From an uncultured Clostridium sp. (GTDB lineage Bacteria; Bacillota; Clostridia; Lachnospirales; Lachnospiraceae): a stretch of 52,634 nucleotides of DNA. The position numbers and the translations under genes were made by a program. Positions 15,747-23,580 of the stretch are shown here, in pieces. The stretch's first letter is position 1. The number at the start of each line of letters is the position of its first letter. The stretch spans positions 1 to 52,634 of the forward strand of contig CAMEFI010000022.1 of NCBI GenBank assembly GCA_945915475.1, given 5' to 3'. Below the pieces are notes generated by a model that saw nothing but the letters and a program-made list of their open reading frames with translations, did not search any database and had not been told where the DNA came from.

Positions 15747-16403
15747 CTACTCATCTAACCCGTGCTTTACCGCATATACCGCAAGCTGTGTCCTGTCTTT
15801 GAGGGCAAGCTTTTCCAATAATCTCGACAACTGGTTTCGAACCGTTCCCTCTGCCAAAAACAATTTCGCCGCAATTTCCTTGTTATCATATCCTCCTGCA
15901 ACCAGCCTTAAAATATCCCGTTCCCGCTGCGTAAAATGCTCTCCTGCCTCATCCTCACCATCCTTCCTTGCAACCGTCTGTTTCTCCATCTGGTTCCGCA
16001 TCACCTGATACACACCACTCCCAAAGACACTGATTCCATGATACACACTTTTCACAGAGGCAATCACGCGTTCATCCTCCATCTCTTTGAGGATATATCC
16101 ATCCGCTCCACTATCCACCGCTTTTGCAATGGTTTCTTCATCATCAAAGGTTGTGAGCACCAATACCTTAATATCCGGATGTTGTTCTTTGATTGCACGA
16201 ATGCCATATGCCCCGTCATAATCCGGCATGCGCATATCCATTAACACCACATCCGGTTCATATACCCTGCACTTCTCAAAGGCTTCCTTTCCGTTTTCCG
16301 CCAAAGCAACTACTGTAATCTCTTGATCTGCAGAAAGCACCGCTTTCAACCCCTGGCGCAATATCCGGATATCATCCGCAATCAAAACTTGAATCTCACT
16401 CAT
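15747..16403 (-). CDS. NarL/LuxR-type response regulator
   Basis: 218 aa. An N-terminal receiver domain carries the acidic pair A-D-D (9-11), phosphoacceptor D56 (V-V-L-M-D-M-R-M-P) and conserved T/K positions (V-L-T-T-F; Y-I-L-K-E). A C-terminal LuxR helix-turn-helix follows (F-T-Q-R-E-R-D-I-L-R-L-V-A-G-G-Y-D-N-K-E-I-A). It lies 26 nt after its cognate HisKA_3 kinase. Probable targets are its own operon, including the adjacent membrane protein and possibly the L,D-transpeptidase (inference from position). Confidence 0.93.
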   Translation of the reverse strand: MSEIQVLIADDIRILRQGLKAVLSADQEITVVALAENGKEAFEKCRVYEPDVVLMDMRMPDYDGAYGIRAIKEQHPDIKVLVLTTFDDEETIAKAVDSGADGYILKEMEDERVIASVKSVYHGISVFGSGVYQVMRNQMEKQTVARKDGEDEAGEHFTQRERDILRLVAGGYDNKEIAAKLFLAEGTVRNQLSRLLEKLALKDRTQLAVYAVKHGLDE

Positions 16404-16429
16404 CCAATTCTCCTTCCTCTATTCTATAA

Positions 16430-18040
16430 TCAACGCAGCGGAATTTTAATCACAGTCAAAAATCCCTGTCCATCCTCTGAACTAAAATGCACCGTACCAC
16501 CCTGTCCTTCTACCCGATCCCGAATACCTCGCAATCCGTTATTATCCGTAATGTTGCCGCATCCCTTCCCATCATCTGCAATCATCAATTCCAGATGTTC
16601 TTTGAAAAAACGGAGCACAATATCCATCTTGCCTGCATTGCCATACTTCAAGGTATTGGTAATCGACTCCCGTACACAATCATAACAGACTCTTCCAAGA
16701 TAAGAATACTCCTCCTTATCTTCTCCCCGAACCGTCACCTCCACCGGAATCTCCTTCACCTGATTGGCAAGCTGCAGAATACCCTGGGTAATCATTGGTG
16801 CTTCTCCCTCCTGCCGTAACTGATTAATGGAAATCCGAAGTTCCCGGATTCCCTCAGAAGCCAGGGTTCGTGCTTCCTCTAAATACTCCGCCGCCTCCTG
16901 CCGCTGCTCTTGCTCATTTGCCACAATAGCAAGCTTCATATACGACTGCAGCATCGTTAATGTATGACCTGCCGTATCATGCACCTGCTGTGCAATTCGG
17001 TTCCGTTCCTGCTCCAACGCCAGTTTCTCGTTAGAAACTGCCAATTGCCTCGTCTTATGCACCAATTCATAATATTCCGTCACATCCTTCACCACAAAAG
17101 CCACCGTCTTTGTCTGCTCATAACGCTGGATCTGAAGAATCTTTCCTTCCCCATTCTGATAGAGCACTCGTTCAGCCTGTCCTTCAAAGGATTGCTCCAC
17201 TGATTCCATCCTCTCCATACATTCCACTACATCATCCATGGATATGGTTTGCAAACTTTCCTTTGGGAACTCCAGCAGCACTCCAAAACAGGCATTAACA
17301 AAAGTTGCATTTCCTCCCTTATCAAACACACCTACGCCGTCCTGTAATCCGGATAAAATGTCGCCAAATGCTGTAGCATTTACCTCCATGAAGCGATAAC
17401 GGAAGGTGGCGACCAACACCAGAATACCCGATATTCCAAATCCCAGAGGTGTAATATCAAAAGATGACTGCACCACACCTGTCAGATAAAACAAATTAAA
17501 AATGACCGGAACCACCATCGCACCAATGACCAGCCCTCTGGCAATGGCATTTTGACTATTCTTCCGGTTGACACTTCGATACAGTAATACGGCTCCAACA
17601 ACCACAAACACATATGTTTCCACTACATTTGTATAGAAAAATATCCCGTGTACCACCGCATCCTTCGAAAAACTTGTATAGTACAAATGGTGCAGCGGAT
17701 TCGTCAGCACAATCCCATAATGTACCGCCGACAAGACATAGGGTACTCTTCGCAATAGCACCGGTATCTTTATTTCACTATAGGTTATCGCAAAATGCAG
17801 CCAGAATGCTCCCACAAAACAAATTCCAACATTTCCCACGAGATAGGAACCGACCATCTGTGCCGTTGTATCAGACAACAGAATCAGAATCTGGGACACG
17901 CACCAAAGGACTACCATGGTCTGGCAGCCCACATATTGATAATTTGCTTTCTCTCTTTGCCCTTTCAGGAGCAGTACCGCCATACTGACGGTGACTGCCC
18001 CGATCACAAGAATATATAACACTCCTAATATCAAACTCAT
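16430..18040 (-). CDS. Sensor histidine kinase with 7-TM N-terminus, PAS and HisKA_3
   Basis: 536 aa. About seven hydrophobic helices fill residues 1-215, as in the HisKA_7TM sensor region. A PAS-like domain spans about 220-325 (G-D-I-L-S-G-L-Q-D-G-V-G-V-F-D). The phosphoacceptor box is R-I-A-Q-Q-V-H-D-T-A-G-H-T with His354, followed by an HATPase domain with A-D-D-G-K-G-C-G and N-G-L-R-G-I-R-D-R. It would phosphorylate the neighbouring LuxR-type regulator. The signal is unknown; 7TM sensors usually detect membrane or small-molecule cues. Confidence 0.93.
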   Translation of the reverse strand: MSLILGVLYILVIGAVTVSMAVLLLKGQREKANYQYVGCQTMVVLWCVSQILILLSDTTAQMVGSYLVGNVGICFVGAFWLHFAITYSEIKIPVLLRRVPYVLSAVHYGIVLTNPLHHLYYTSFSKDAVVHGIFFYTNVVETYVFVVVGAVLLYRSVNRKNSQNAIARGLVIGAMVVPVIFNLFYLTGVVQSSFDITPLGFGISGILVLVATFRYRFMEVNATAFGDILSGLQDGVGVFDKGGNATFVNACFGVLLEFPKESLQTISMDDVVECMERMESVEQSFEGQAERVLYQNGEGKILQIQRYEQTKTVAFVVKDVTEYYELVHKTRQLAVSNEKLALEQERNRIAQQVHDTAGHTLTMLQSYMKLAIVANEQEQRQEAAEYLEEARTLASEGIRELRISINQLRQEGEAPMITQGILQLANQVKEIPVEVTVRGEDKEEYSYLGRVCYDCVRESITNTLKYGNAGKMDIVLRFFKEHLELMIADDGKGCGNITDNNGLRGIRDRVEGQGGTVHFSSEDGQGFLTVIKIPLR

Positions 18041-18052
18041 ATTTCTCTCCTG

Positions 18053-19207
18053 TTATTTCCGTTCTTTACGGATTGCTAATGCAATCAGAGCCACCCCTGC
18101 TGCAAACAGGTATACCCACCATTCAATGTTACGCCAGAATTCCCATGTTACATGGAATACCATGAGAACCAATACCACAACCGCCAGTATACCATACCCA
18201 CGGTTCTCTGTTACAACTGCTACACCAAGCATTCCAACTGCAGCGATACACACAAGCAGCGCATGTAACAAACCACCTTCTGTAAGATTATACAATAACA
18301 GCACGGAAAACAAACCAACGGTGAACAGCAACTGTACCCAACGGATTTCTCTTTTCTTATCATACCAAATGCGACCTAAAAGAACAATTCCCAAAGCGAA
18401 AACAATTGCATGGATTTCCAGGGCAAATTCTTCCAACAGATCCGATTCACAGATTGTGTGTACGAGCTGCCATCCAATGTACTGAGTGACCGTCCAGCTT
18501 ACCATTTTTCCCGCTTTTCCTCTGGAGCGATACAGCAGAAATGCCAATATGCACGCCACTGCAAGATTCCCAAAGTAAGCAACTTTGTATTCTGTTTCAT
18601 CTAACCAATATAGAAACTGGTTTGCTAACACCTGCCATACAAACTCTATGATATGTAAGATATAGAATACCAGATTGGCAATCCGTATGCTTCTGTCTCT
18701 TTGGGCAGATACGTAATGATAATCCAGCACACCAAATACCAGAACCAGAAGGGCAAATATCAGATTATATGCATTCCAATCATCCTCTGTAAATGCTATC
18801 ATTCCAAGAACTGCTGTTACATCGGTCATGATTGCAGCCATCACATAATCAAATACTTCCTTTGTCCGGCCAAACCGAAAAGTCACCAGGAACAAGACCA
18901 CCAGCCCTGCACAAAATGCCAGTTCCTTTGCATGCTCTATATAAGCATACATGGAAAGAAGAAACAAACCGCCAAAGCAGGATCCTAAATAATACATAGC
19001 AATCCGCACCTTTGGAAACTTCTGTACCCGTTCCATGTTAGCGTAACCGGCAAAACATCCAATGCCTCCCGCTAATATCATTCCCTGTTTCACCAGAAGG
19101 GGAATACGCTCCCATGCATTGCTGATAAATATAGCACCGGATATCACAATAAATAACACCCCTACCACCAATTGTAACATAATCATATGATCCTTTTTCG
19201 TTTCCAT
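18053..19207 (-). CDS. Multi-spanning membrane protein (DUF2157-like)
   Basis: 384 aa from ATG at 19207; the upstream GTG (19216) sits too close to AAAGGA. About eleven hydrophobic segments are visible, almost without loops, beginning with L-V-V-G-V-L-F-I-V-I-S-G-A-I-F. The pattern resembles DUF2157-type membrane proteins but I cannot make a firm match. It is the first gene of the operon ahead of the histidine kinase, so it is either a target of the two-component system or an accessory to sensing. No catalytic motif seen. Confidence 0.6.
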   Translation of the reverse strand: METKKDHMIMLQLVVGVLFIVISGAIFISNAWERIPLLVKQGMILAGGIGCFAGYANMERVQKFPKVRIAMYYLGSCFGGLFLLSMYAYIEHAKELAFCAGLVVLFLVTFRFGRTKEVFDYVMAAIMTDVTAVLGMIAFTEDDWNAYNLIFALLVLVFGVLDYHYVSAQRDRSIRIANLVFYILHIIEFVWQVLANQFLYWLDETEYKVAYFGNLAVACILAFLLYRSRGKAGKMVSWTVTQYIGWQLVHTICESDLLEEFALEIHAIVFALGIVLLGRIWYDKKREIRWVQLLFTVGLFSVLLLYNLTEGGLLHALLVCIAAVGMLGVAVVTENRGYGILAVVVLVLMVFHVTWEFWRNIEWWVYLFAAGVALIALAIRKERK

Positions 19208-19244
19208 TTTCAACACATCCTTTCTGTTTTTTGTTGATAATGTT

Positions 19245-19250
19245 ATTATA
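19245..19250 (-). promoter_or_regulatory. -10 element of the two-component operon
   Basis: Reverse-strand TATAAT at 19250-19245, about 40 nt upstream of the first gene. The -35 position (TAACCG) is poor, which fits a promoter needing an activator such as the LuxR-type regulator encoded downstream. Inference. Confidence 0.4.
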
Positions 19251-19305
19251 CGAAAAAGGCAGATTGCCGGTTAGATGTCATCTGTCACCAACCCACGCAA
19301 AAAGA

Positions 19306-19323
19306 GAGTGACATTTGTCACTC
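19306..19323 (-). terminator. Terminator after the ATPase remnant
   Basis: GAGTGACA-TT-TGTCACTC perfect hairpin followed on the reverse strand by TCTTTTTG, just after the stop codon of the remnant at 19332. Confidence 0.75.
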
Positions 19324-19331
19324 CCTTATCT

Positions 19332-19551
19332 TCACACAAACAAATCATCCATTGTTACTACTGACTGGATATTTCCCGCATAAGAATTGCTTACAAGACC
19401 ATACGTCGTTATCAATGTAGGATAGATTGCATACTTTGTTCCAGTCACCAGCACTAAATCATTCATTTTGCGCCGGATACTTCTGTCCACCTTCTCTGTT
19501 GCCGTGTACTCTGAGCCAGAGTACTTCATTTCACACAAATTGATTACTTAA
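19332..19551 (-). pseudogene. C-terminal remnant of an AAA ATPase with PD-(D/E)XK/DUF234-type tail
   Basis: The frame V-I-N-L-C-E-M-K-Y-S-G-S-E-Y begins directly after a stop codon, has no start or ribosome binding site, and ends T-M-D-D-L-F-V-stop. The C-E-x-K-Y-S element and the Y-P-T-L-I-T-T-Y-G-L end are familiar from the C-terminus of Bacteroidetes/Clostridia AAA ATPases that carry a nuclease-like tail. Only about 70 residues of an expected 400 or more remain, so the gene is broken. A terminator still follows. Confidence 0.65.
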
Positions 19552-19605
19552 TGTATCGATTTTTGCAAAATTAAGTGGAGTTTAATCCATCAATTACAAC
19601 TTCTG

Positions 19606-19887
19606 CTACTCTTCCTCCAACTTGATCGACAACTTCATTCCCATAGCCGCTGCCACCTTAACCATCATTTCTAATGTTGGATTATACTTTCCGCTTTCAA
19701 AGCGTGTGATATTTGTCCTTGGAACACCCACTTTTCTGGCAAGTTCCTCCTGTGTCATCTTCTTACTCTTACGATATTTTACAAATTGCTCTATTACCTC
19801 TTCCTTGGCACGGTTCTGCTCATACTCAATTAATATCTTCTCTCCATTATTATCATAAATGTAGTCCATTATGATTCTTGAATCCAT
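19606..19887 (-). CDS. XRE-family HTH protein (HigA-like antitoxin or regulator)
   Basis: 93 aa from ATG at 19887 (GAGGGG precedes it by about 8 nt). The C-terminal half is a clear HTH: K-K-M-T-Q-E-E-L-A-R-K-V-G-V-P-R-T-N-I-T-R-F-E. The N-terminal half (E-K-I-L-I-E-Y-E-Q-N-R-A-K-E-E-V) is an extension typical of HigA2-type antitoxins. No intact toxin of HigB type adjoins; the gene lies 54 nt after the broken ToxN-like gene. It may be an orphan antitoxin left from another locus. Confidence 0.75.
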   Translation of the reverse strand: MDSRIIMDYIYDNNGEKILIEYEQNRAKEEVIEQFVKYRKSKKMTQEELARKVGVPRTNITRFESGKYNPTLEMMVKVAAAMGMKLSIKLEEE

Positions 19888-19940
19888 TTTATCTACCCCT
19901 CTGTTTGAATATAATATCATTAAAGCTTTTCCTTAGGAAA

Positions 19941-20478
19941 TTACGCTTTTATTATTGAAGATTCATTATATGTATTGCACGCTGACTCTAATTCTATAAA
20001 ATTAAGACAATCTTTTCTTCTCTTAAAATACTCTCCCGATTTATATTTGTCATACAAAACATTTGCTTTGTTGACTATAACATCTTTATTATCATTGCAC
20101 CAATCAAGTTCTTTCTGTAAAGTTATTTTTCTCTTTTGTGTCTGTTCACTATCGTGTTTTCTAATTCTTGTATCAACTTTTGAAAGTTGTTGTATCCCAA
20201 CCGGTATCATTCTGCTGAAATTGATTGCAGCAATGAGTTCCCCATCTACAATAATTCGAGAAAAGTCTATCTTGTCCGACATATTCTGATGTATATCCTT
20301 GACCGACGAAAGCGGAATGCAGTATTTGCAATTGTCACAGGTTACTATTATTCCAAGATATGGACGACTCTGCTTTCCAACTTGCGGACTGACGCTATAA
20401 ACTCTTTTATCTATAATTTTGCAAATTGCGAATATACTTCATATCTATCCAATATAAATATAATTTCTCATTTGTCAT
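19941..20478 (-). pseudogene. ToxN/CptN/AbiQ-like type III toxin (endoRNase), broken by a one-base insertion
   Basis: ATG at 20478 (GAGGAG upstream) reads M-T-N-E-K-L-Y-L-Y-W-I-D-M-K-Y-I-R-N-L-Q-N-Y and then hits TAA. Omitting one A at 20412 restores N-Y-D-K-R-V-Y-S-V-S-P-Q-V-G-K and joins the frame to the ORF ending at 19941, giving about 178 aa. Y-I-R-x-L near the start, R-P-Y-L-G-I-I-V, K-Y-C-I-P-L-S-S, F-S-R-M-I-P-V and the C-terminal N-K-A-N-x-L-Y are the pattern of ToxN/AbiQ-family RNases, which cut mRNA and process their own repeat RNA antitoxin. A promoter, two RNA repeats and a hairpin lie upstream exactly as in type III loci. The frameshift could be a sequencing error. Confidence 0.8.
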
Positions 20479-20499
20479 AAATCTCTCCTCATAAGTCAA

Positions 20500-20596
20500 A
20501 AAGGCTGTGTACATACACAGCCTTTGTCATAGTCCACCATATAGGCGGCTCTACTCTGTTTAATTGTCCACTTCCATCGGCAGGACTCTCCTCTTG
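20500..20596 (-). ncRNA. Type III antitoxin RNA: two ~37-nt repeats plus terminator
   Basis: Reverse-strand RNA expected from about 20596. Repeat 1 begins AGAGGAGAGTCC at 20594 and repeat 2 begins AGAGTAGAGCC at 20557, a period of 37 nt, sharing GAG-(C)-GCC, GTGGAC-A/T-AT and A-rich ends. A 12-bp perfect stem (20500-20511 against 20514-20525) with TTTTTG follows and lies between antitoxin and toxin, the usual attenuating terminator of type III systems. The hairpin C-C-G-C-C / G-G-T-G-G covaries with the second copy at 21001-21058. Confidence 0.7.
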
Positions 20597-20602
20597 GCTA
20601 TA

Positions 20603-20630
20603 ATTATATCAAATCATATGATGCTGTCAA
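20603..20630 (-). promoter_or_regulatory. Promoter of the type III locus
   Basis: Perfect consensus boxes on the reverse strand: TTGACA (20630-20625), 16 nt, TATAAT (20608-20603). Such a strong promoter fits the high antitoxin RNA level type III systems need. Confidence 0.75.
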
Positions 20631-20675
20631 CACAAATTTTGAAAACAATAATGTAATTATGAGTAAAACATCTGT

Positions 20676-20844
20676 TTAATTATGCCCCGTTCGCTCTGCT
20701 AACTGATTTTTAAATAAACTTTTGAGAAAGTCTTGCCTCAACCATCGCACGTATAACATCCAACTCTGGCTGAATTGCCTCATATTCTTTTTTTATCTCT
20801 TCATCTTGTAATTGTTCCTCTAAAAAATCATCATACTCTATCAT
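20676..20844 (-). pseudogene. HigA-like antitoxin, frameshifted
   Basis: ATG at 20844 after AAAGGA reads M-I-E-Y-D-D-F-L-E-E-Q-L ... V-E-A-R-L-S-Q-K-F-I and stops at 20710 (44 aa). The HTH then continues in another frame as K-N-Q-L-A-E-R-T-G-H-N before a second stop (20676). The D-F-L-E-E-Q-L-x-D-x-E-x-K-K-E-Y-E start and A-E-R-T-G are typical of XRE antitoxins partnered with HigB/RelE toxins. A deletion within the HTH has destroyed it. Confidence 0.65.
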
Positions 20845-20921
20845 TTTTTTAATCCTTTCCCAACATTCCTTCTATACTGCTTTACCTTCGTTATCTCCGC
20901 TTTGGATGTTTTCTGTGTTTT
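20841..20921 (-). pseudogene. HigB/RelE-like toxin, C-terminal remnant
   Basis: The frame K-T-Q-K-T-S-K-A-E-I-T-K-V-K-Q-Y ending K-K-stop, with the TGA overlapping the antitoxin ATG (ATGA), matches the end of HigB/RelE mRNA-interferases (F-x-K-K-T-Q-K-T-P-x-x-E-I). It is cut by TAA at its left end; only 26 residues remain. Together with the antitoxin piece this is a decayed HigBA pair. Confidence 0.55.
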
Positions 20922-20930
20922 TTAATAAGC

Positions 20931-20974
20931 ATAAGTGATACACTTATAGTACCATTTATGATACCATAAGTCAA
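20931..20974 (-). promoter_or_regulatory. Promoter and operator of the decayed HigBA pair
   Basis: Reverse-strand TTGACT (20974-20969), 17 nt, TACTAT (20951-20946), then a 17-bp palindrome ATAAGTG-ATA-CACTTAT (20931-20947) at the expected transcript start. This is a classic autoregulated toxin-antitoxin promoter that has outlived its genes. Confidence 0.6.
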
Positions 20975-21000
20975 CTATTATCTGTTTTTTCTATAACTAC

Positions 21001-21058
21001 AAAAAGGCTGTGCATGCACACAGCCCTTGTCATAGCTCACCATATTGGTGACTCTACT
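21001..21058 (-). ncRNA. Orphan second copy of the type III antitoxin repeat with terminator
   Basis: Reverse strand AGTAGAGTCACC...GGTGAGCTATGACAAGG followed by a GGCTGTGTGCATGCACAGCC-type hairpin and TTTTTG. About 80% identical to repeat 2 plus terminator at 20500-20555, with compensating changes in both stems. Only one repeat unit is present and no toxin gene follows it; instead the HigBA remnant lies downstream. Confidence 0.6.
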
Positions 21059-21170
21059 TTATTTTATAATTTTTTAATAGGAAACTCATGTACACGAAAT
21101 GGCAACTTGCGTTGTGTGCTATTGTTTAAAAGACAATTTGTGATAGACTATTTCAAAGGAGGTGCCTGAC

Positions 21171-21536
21171 TTGAAAATAACAGTAGATATTAATGAAAAA
21201 TTAGATGATACCGAAATTACCATTCATTGTAAACAAATAACACTAAACATCGAAAATATAATTGCAACGTTGCAAATGATGAATCAGCAGATGGTTGCTA
21301 CATCCATCAATGTTCCTGTAATGATGGTACTTTCATTTTTGCCTATGCTTTCCATGTTTAACGATACAATCAAATCTTTTTCAAAATACATATTTTCTGA
21401 GCAGTTATATCTTCTTGTAAACAACTTAGAAAACATAAAAATTTCTGCAGAGACAGGGATAATAATGGCTTGTAATATTCTTGCAATATCATTTTTATTT
21501 TGGTTAGCATACAAAAAAGTATTCTGCAATAAATAA
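21171..21536 (+). CDS. Small membrane protein with a LytTR-like N-terminal segment
   Basis: About 121 aa. TTG at 21171 is preferred because AAAGGAGG lies 8 nt before it; GTG at 21162 overlaps that site. Residues 1-40 (M-K-I-T-V-D-I-N-E-K ... E-I-T-I-H-C-K) resemble the linker at the start of LytTR regulators, but no DNA-binding domain follows. Two hydrophobic helices follow instead (V-M-M-V-L-S-F-L-P-M-L and I-L-A-I-S-F-L-F-W-L-A-Y). Either a small membrane protein or a fusion remnant. Function unknown. Confidence 0.5.
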   Translation: MKITVDINEKLDDTEITIHCKQITLNIENIIATLQMMNQQMVATSINVPVMMVLSFLPMLSMFNDTIKSFSKYIFSEQLYLLVNNLENIKISAETGIIMACNILAISFLFWLAYKKVFCNK

Positions 21537-21545
21537 AATCATATA

Positions 21546-21671
21546 TTAATCAAATTTATACACCATAATAAATTCTTCTCCGCTCTCACATACGATTTCA
21601 AACCCAAGCTGCTTATACATTCTTACTGCATAATTCGCTTTTTGCACTGCCAATGAAATCGTATAATTCAT
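21546..21671 (-). pseudogene. GNAT acetyltransferase, C-terminal remnant
   Basis: 41 codons from ATG at 21671: I-S-L-A-V-Q-K-A-N-Y-A-V-R-M-Y-K-Q-L-G-F-E-I ending V-Y-K-F-D-stop. The N-x-x-A-x-x-M-Y-x-x-L-G-F-E motif is the last part of the GNAT fold. The acetyl-CoA-binding part is missing, so this is a fragment. Confidence 0.65.
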
Positions 21672-21767
21672 TCTCTTTATTCCCTCTTATATATCGTTCA
21701 ACCTATGTATGATATCCTGCTGTATACTCTCTCAGGAAAACCATTCTGCATTTGCTCTTATCGCAAA

Positions 21768-22178
21768 CTATTCATATCTGCTGCTATCTACAAATATTGT
21801 AACAGAACCATTTTTCTCTTTAAAACTACAACTTTCTCCACAATTAATGGTAAAACTGCTGACTGCCTCACCAGTTCTGCTATCTGTAACTTCCTCACTG
21901 CTTGAAATTGTTACAACTCCGTCGTGGGTGATTTCTTCAATCAATAGTGTTACAGAATCCAGAGAAACCGTATCCCCTTTTGAATATTCCTTCGAATCAA
22001 CAAAGACATCACTGGTTTCTGCATTTACCTCTTCCACAATTCTTATTGTTGCCCATGTATGTGCATCGATATATTTCCTTACAGGGCTATAAAATGCAAA
22101 ATAGAAAATCGCAGCCAGAATAATAACAATACCTACGATAATGGCTACTATTTTTTTGATACTTTTCTTCTTTTCCAT
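21768..22178 (-). CDS. Membrane-anchored protein of unknown function
   Basis: 136 aa. A Lys-rich N-terminus precedes one helix (I-V-A-I-I-V-G-I-V-I-I-L-A-A-I-F-Y-F-A-F), then a small extracytoplasmic domain with Ser/Thr/Glu-rich beta-type sequence and two cysteines (C-G-E-S-C). ATG lies one base after the stop of the upstream gene's restored frame (TAA-A-ATG), so the two are translationally coupled. It is the last gene of the LytTR/ABC-2 cluster. No family recognised. Confidence 0.6.
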   Translation of the reverse strand: MEKKKSIKKIVAIIVGIVIILAAIFYFAFYSPVRKYIDAHTWATIRIVEEVNAETSDVFVDSKEYSKGDTVSLDSVTLLIEEITHDGVVTISSSEEVTDSRTGEAVSSFTINCGESCSFKEKNGSVTIFVDSSRYE

Positions 22179-22179
22179 T

Positions 22180-22682
22180 TTACTTCTCCCGTCTTTTACT
22201 TAAAACCACCAGCCAAAATACTACCGTCCATACCAAGCCCCAAAGGAATACATACAATACTGCCGATTTTACATAGGAAATCTCCTGAACCATGACCATA
22301 GAATAATTCTCAGATACTCCCACATTTTTCGCCATAAACTTTCCAAATCTCCATTTTTTGCAGAAAACAAAACTGCCGTATCCACCTTAATATTCGTACA
22401 AACCAAATCTCCTTTGATTCCCCAGTCAAAATCCACAAAGTTATCATCCAGCAGCGTTCTAAGCTTTAACACTGCTGATATCTTCTCCGGCTTATCCATT
22501 GTTTTTACATACTCTTCAGGATAAAGAAGCGACTCTGCCTTCTGGACATAATTGGTAAGAATGCCAATCTGATCATACATCACTTCTTTCACAAACAACG
22601 TAGCAATCCCATTCATTACCAGGGCTATCAATACCATTCCAGCAAACCATATGATAATATTCTTAAAAATCTTCCCCTTCAT
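22180..22682 (-). pseudogene. Two-helix membrane protein of the ABC-2 cluster, frameshifted
   Basis: ATG at 22682 follows GGGAGG. The frame reads a helix (I-I-I-W-F-A-G-M-V-L-I-A-L-V-M-N-G) and an extracytoplasmic domain to S-A-K-N-G-D and then runs into a short false tail ending at 22269. In another frame the expected end continues: G-K-F-M-A-K-N-V-G-V ... a second helix (V-L-Y-V-F-L-W-G-L-V-W-T-V-V-F) and K-R-R-E-K-stop at 22180. One missing T in a T-run near 22335 would explain it. The intact product would be about 167 aa with an N- and a C-terminal helix. Real mutation and sequencing error both fit. Confidence 0.65.
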
Positions 22683-22779
22683 GACTACCTCCCCACTTCA
22701 AAAAACACTTGCTATACCGACAATCAACAATGTCGCATTCCAACGCATTACCCATAGTCCTTCTCATACAACCGCTATC

Positions 22780-23580
22780 CTACAACGACAAATCCCTCTT
22801 GGTAAACCAGATTGCTCCCGCTGCCGAAAGCACAACACTAATTACAAGCAGAATAACGCAGGGCAGTACCGCCTCACTGTTCCCTGCAACGAGCTTATCC
22901 GCCGGCAGCAGAGAATAAATGGTGGCATACTTGAAAAACTCCAAATCCTCTCCCATGTTTCCCATCATGTTAAAGAAAAAAAACAGAATCGGAACACCGG
23001 CACCAAAGAAATAATAATACTTTGCATCACTGAAAATGCAGGCTGCAAGGAAGGTAATGCTTGCCACGGCAAACCACAGCATAAGGGTTCCGGCATTTAA
23101 GCAAAGATATTTGTCTACATCCATCTCCTCCGGGAACATCACATTGGCGGATACAATCCCCACCACCGTTACGCAAACCATCAACAGAAAAAGCCAGACA
23201 TACAAAGACAATAGCTGTGTTACAATAATCTTTCCTCTGGAATTCGGTGTCGCCAGAATTCCTGCCATGGAACCATTATCAATGAATCCCATAACCAGCT
23301 TATTTACGGCAATAATAATAAAAATCAACGGAAAAAGCAGCATAATAAATCCATACAGATATACCTTTATCCACTCTAACAAAGAGGTTGCTATTCCGCC
23401 CATTCCCATCGCTGCCATCATTTCCGGCATCATTTCACGGTACGCATCAAACATTTTTGCAATCTCGGGGTCATACATATAAATGATAACCGTTGTATAC
23501 ATTACCAAAAAGGCAAAGATAATAATAAATGGTACGAGACAGGTCCTAAAATTATGTTTTAACATTGGAATACTAAGCAT
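22780..23580 (-). CDS. ABC-2 type transporter permease
   Basis: 266 aa from ATG at 23580, overlapping the ATPase stop by 8 nt. Six hydrophobic segments start with L-V-P-F-I-I-I-F-A-F-L-V-M-Y-T. A Met-rich amphipathic piece (P-E-M-M-A-A-M-G-M-G) follows the first helix and the sequence ends W-F-T-K-R-D-L-S-L, as in bacitracin/lantibiotic-type ABC-2 permeases. Works with the ATPase just upstream. Cargo unknown. Confidence 0.88.
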   Translation of the reverse strand: MLSIPMLKHNFRTCLVPFIIIFAFLVMYTTVIIYMYDPEIAKMFDAYREMMPEMMAAMGMGGIATSLLEWIKVYLYGFIMLLFPLIFIIIAVNKLVMGFIDNGSMAGILATPNSRGKIIVTQLLSLYVWLFLLMVCVTVVGIVSANVMFPEEMDVDKYLCLNAGTLMLWFAVASITFLAACIFSDAKYYYFFGAGVPILFFFFNMMGNMGEDLEFFKYATIYSLLPADKLVAGNSEAVLPCVILLVISVVLSAAGAIWFTKRDLSL

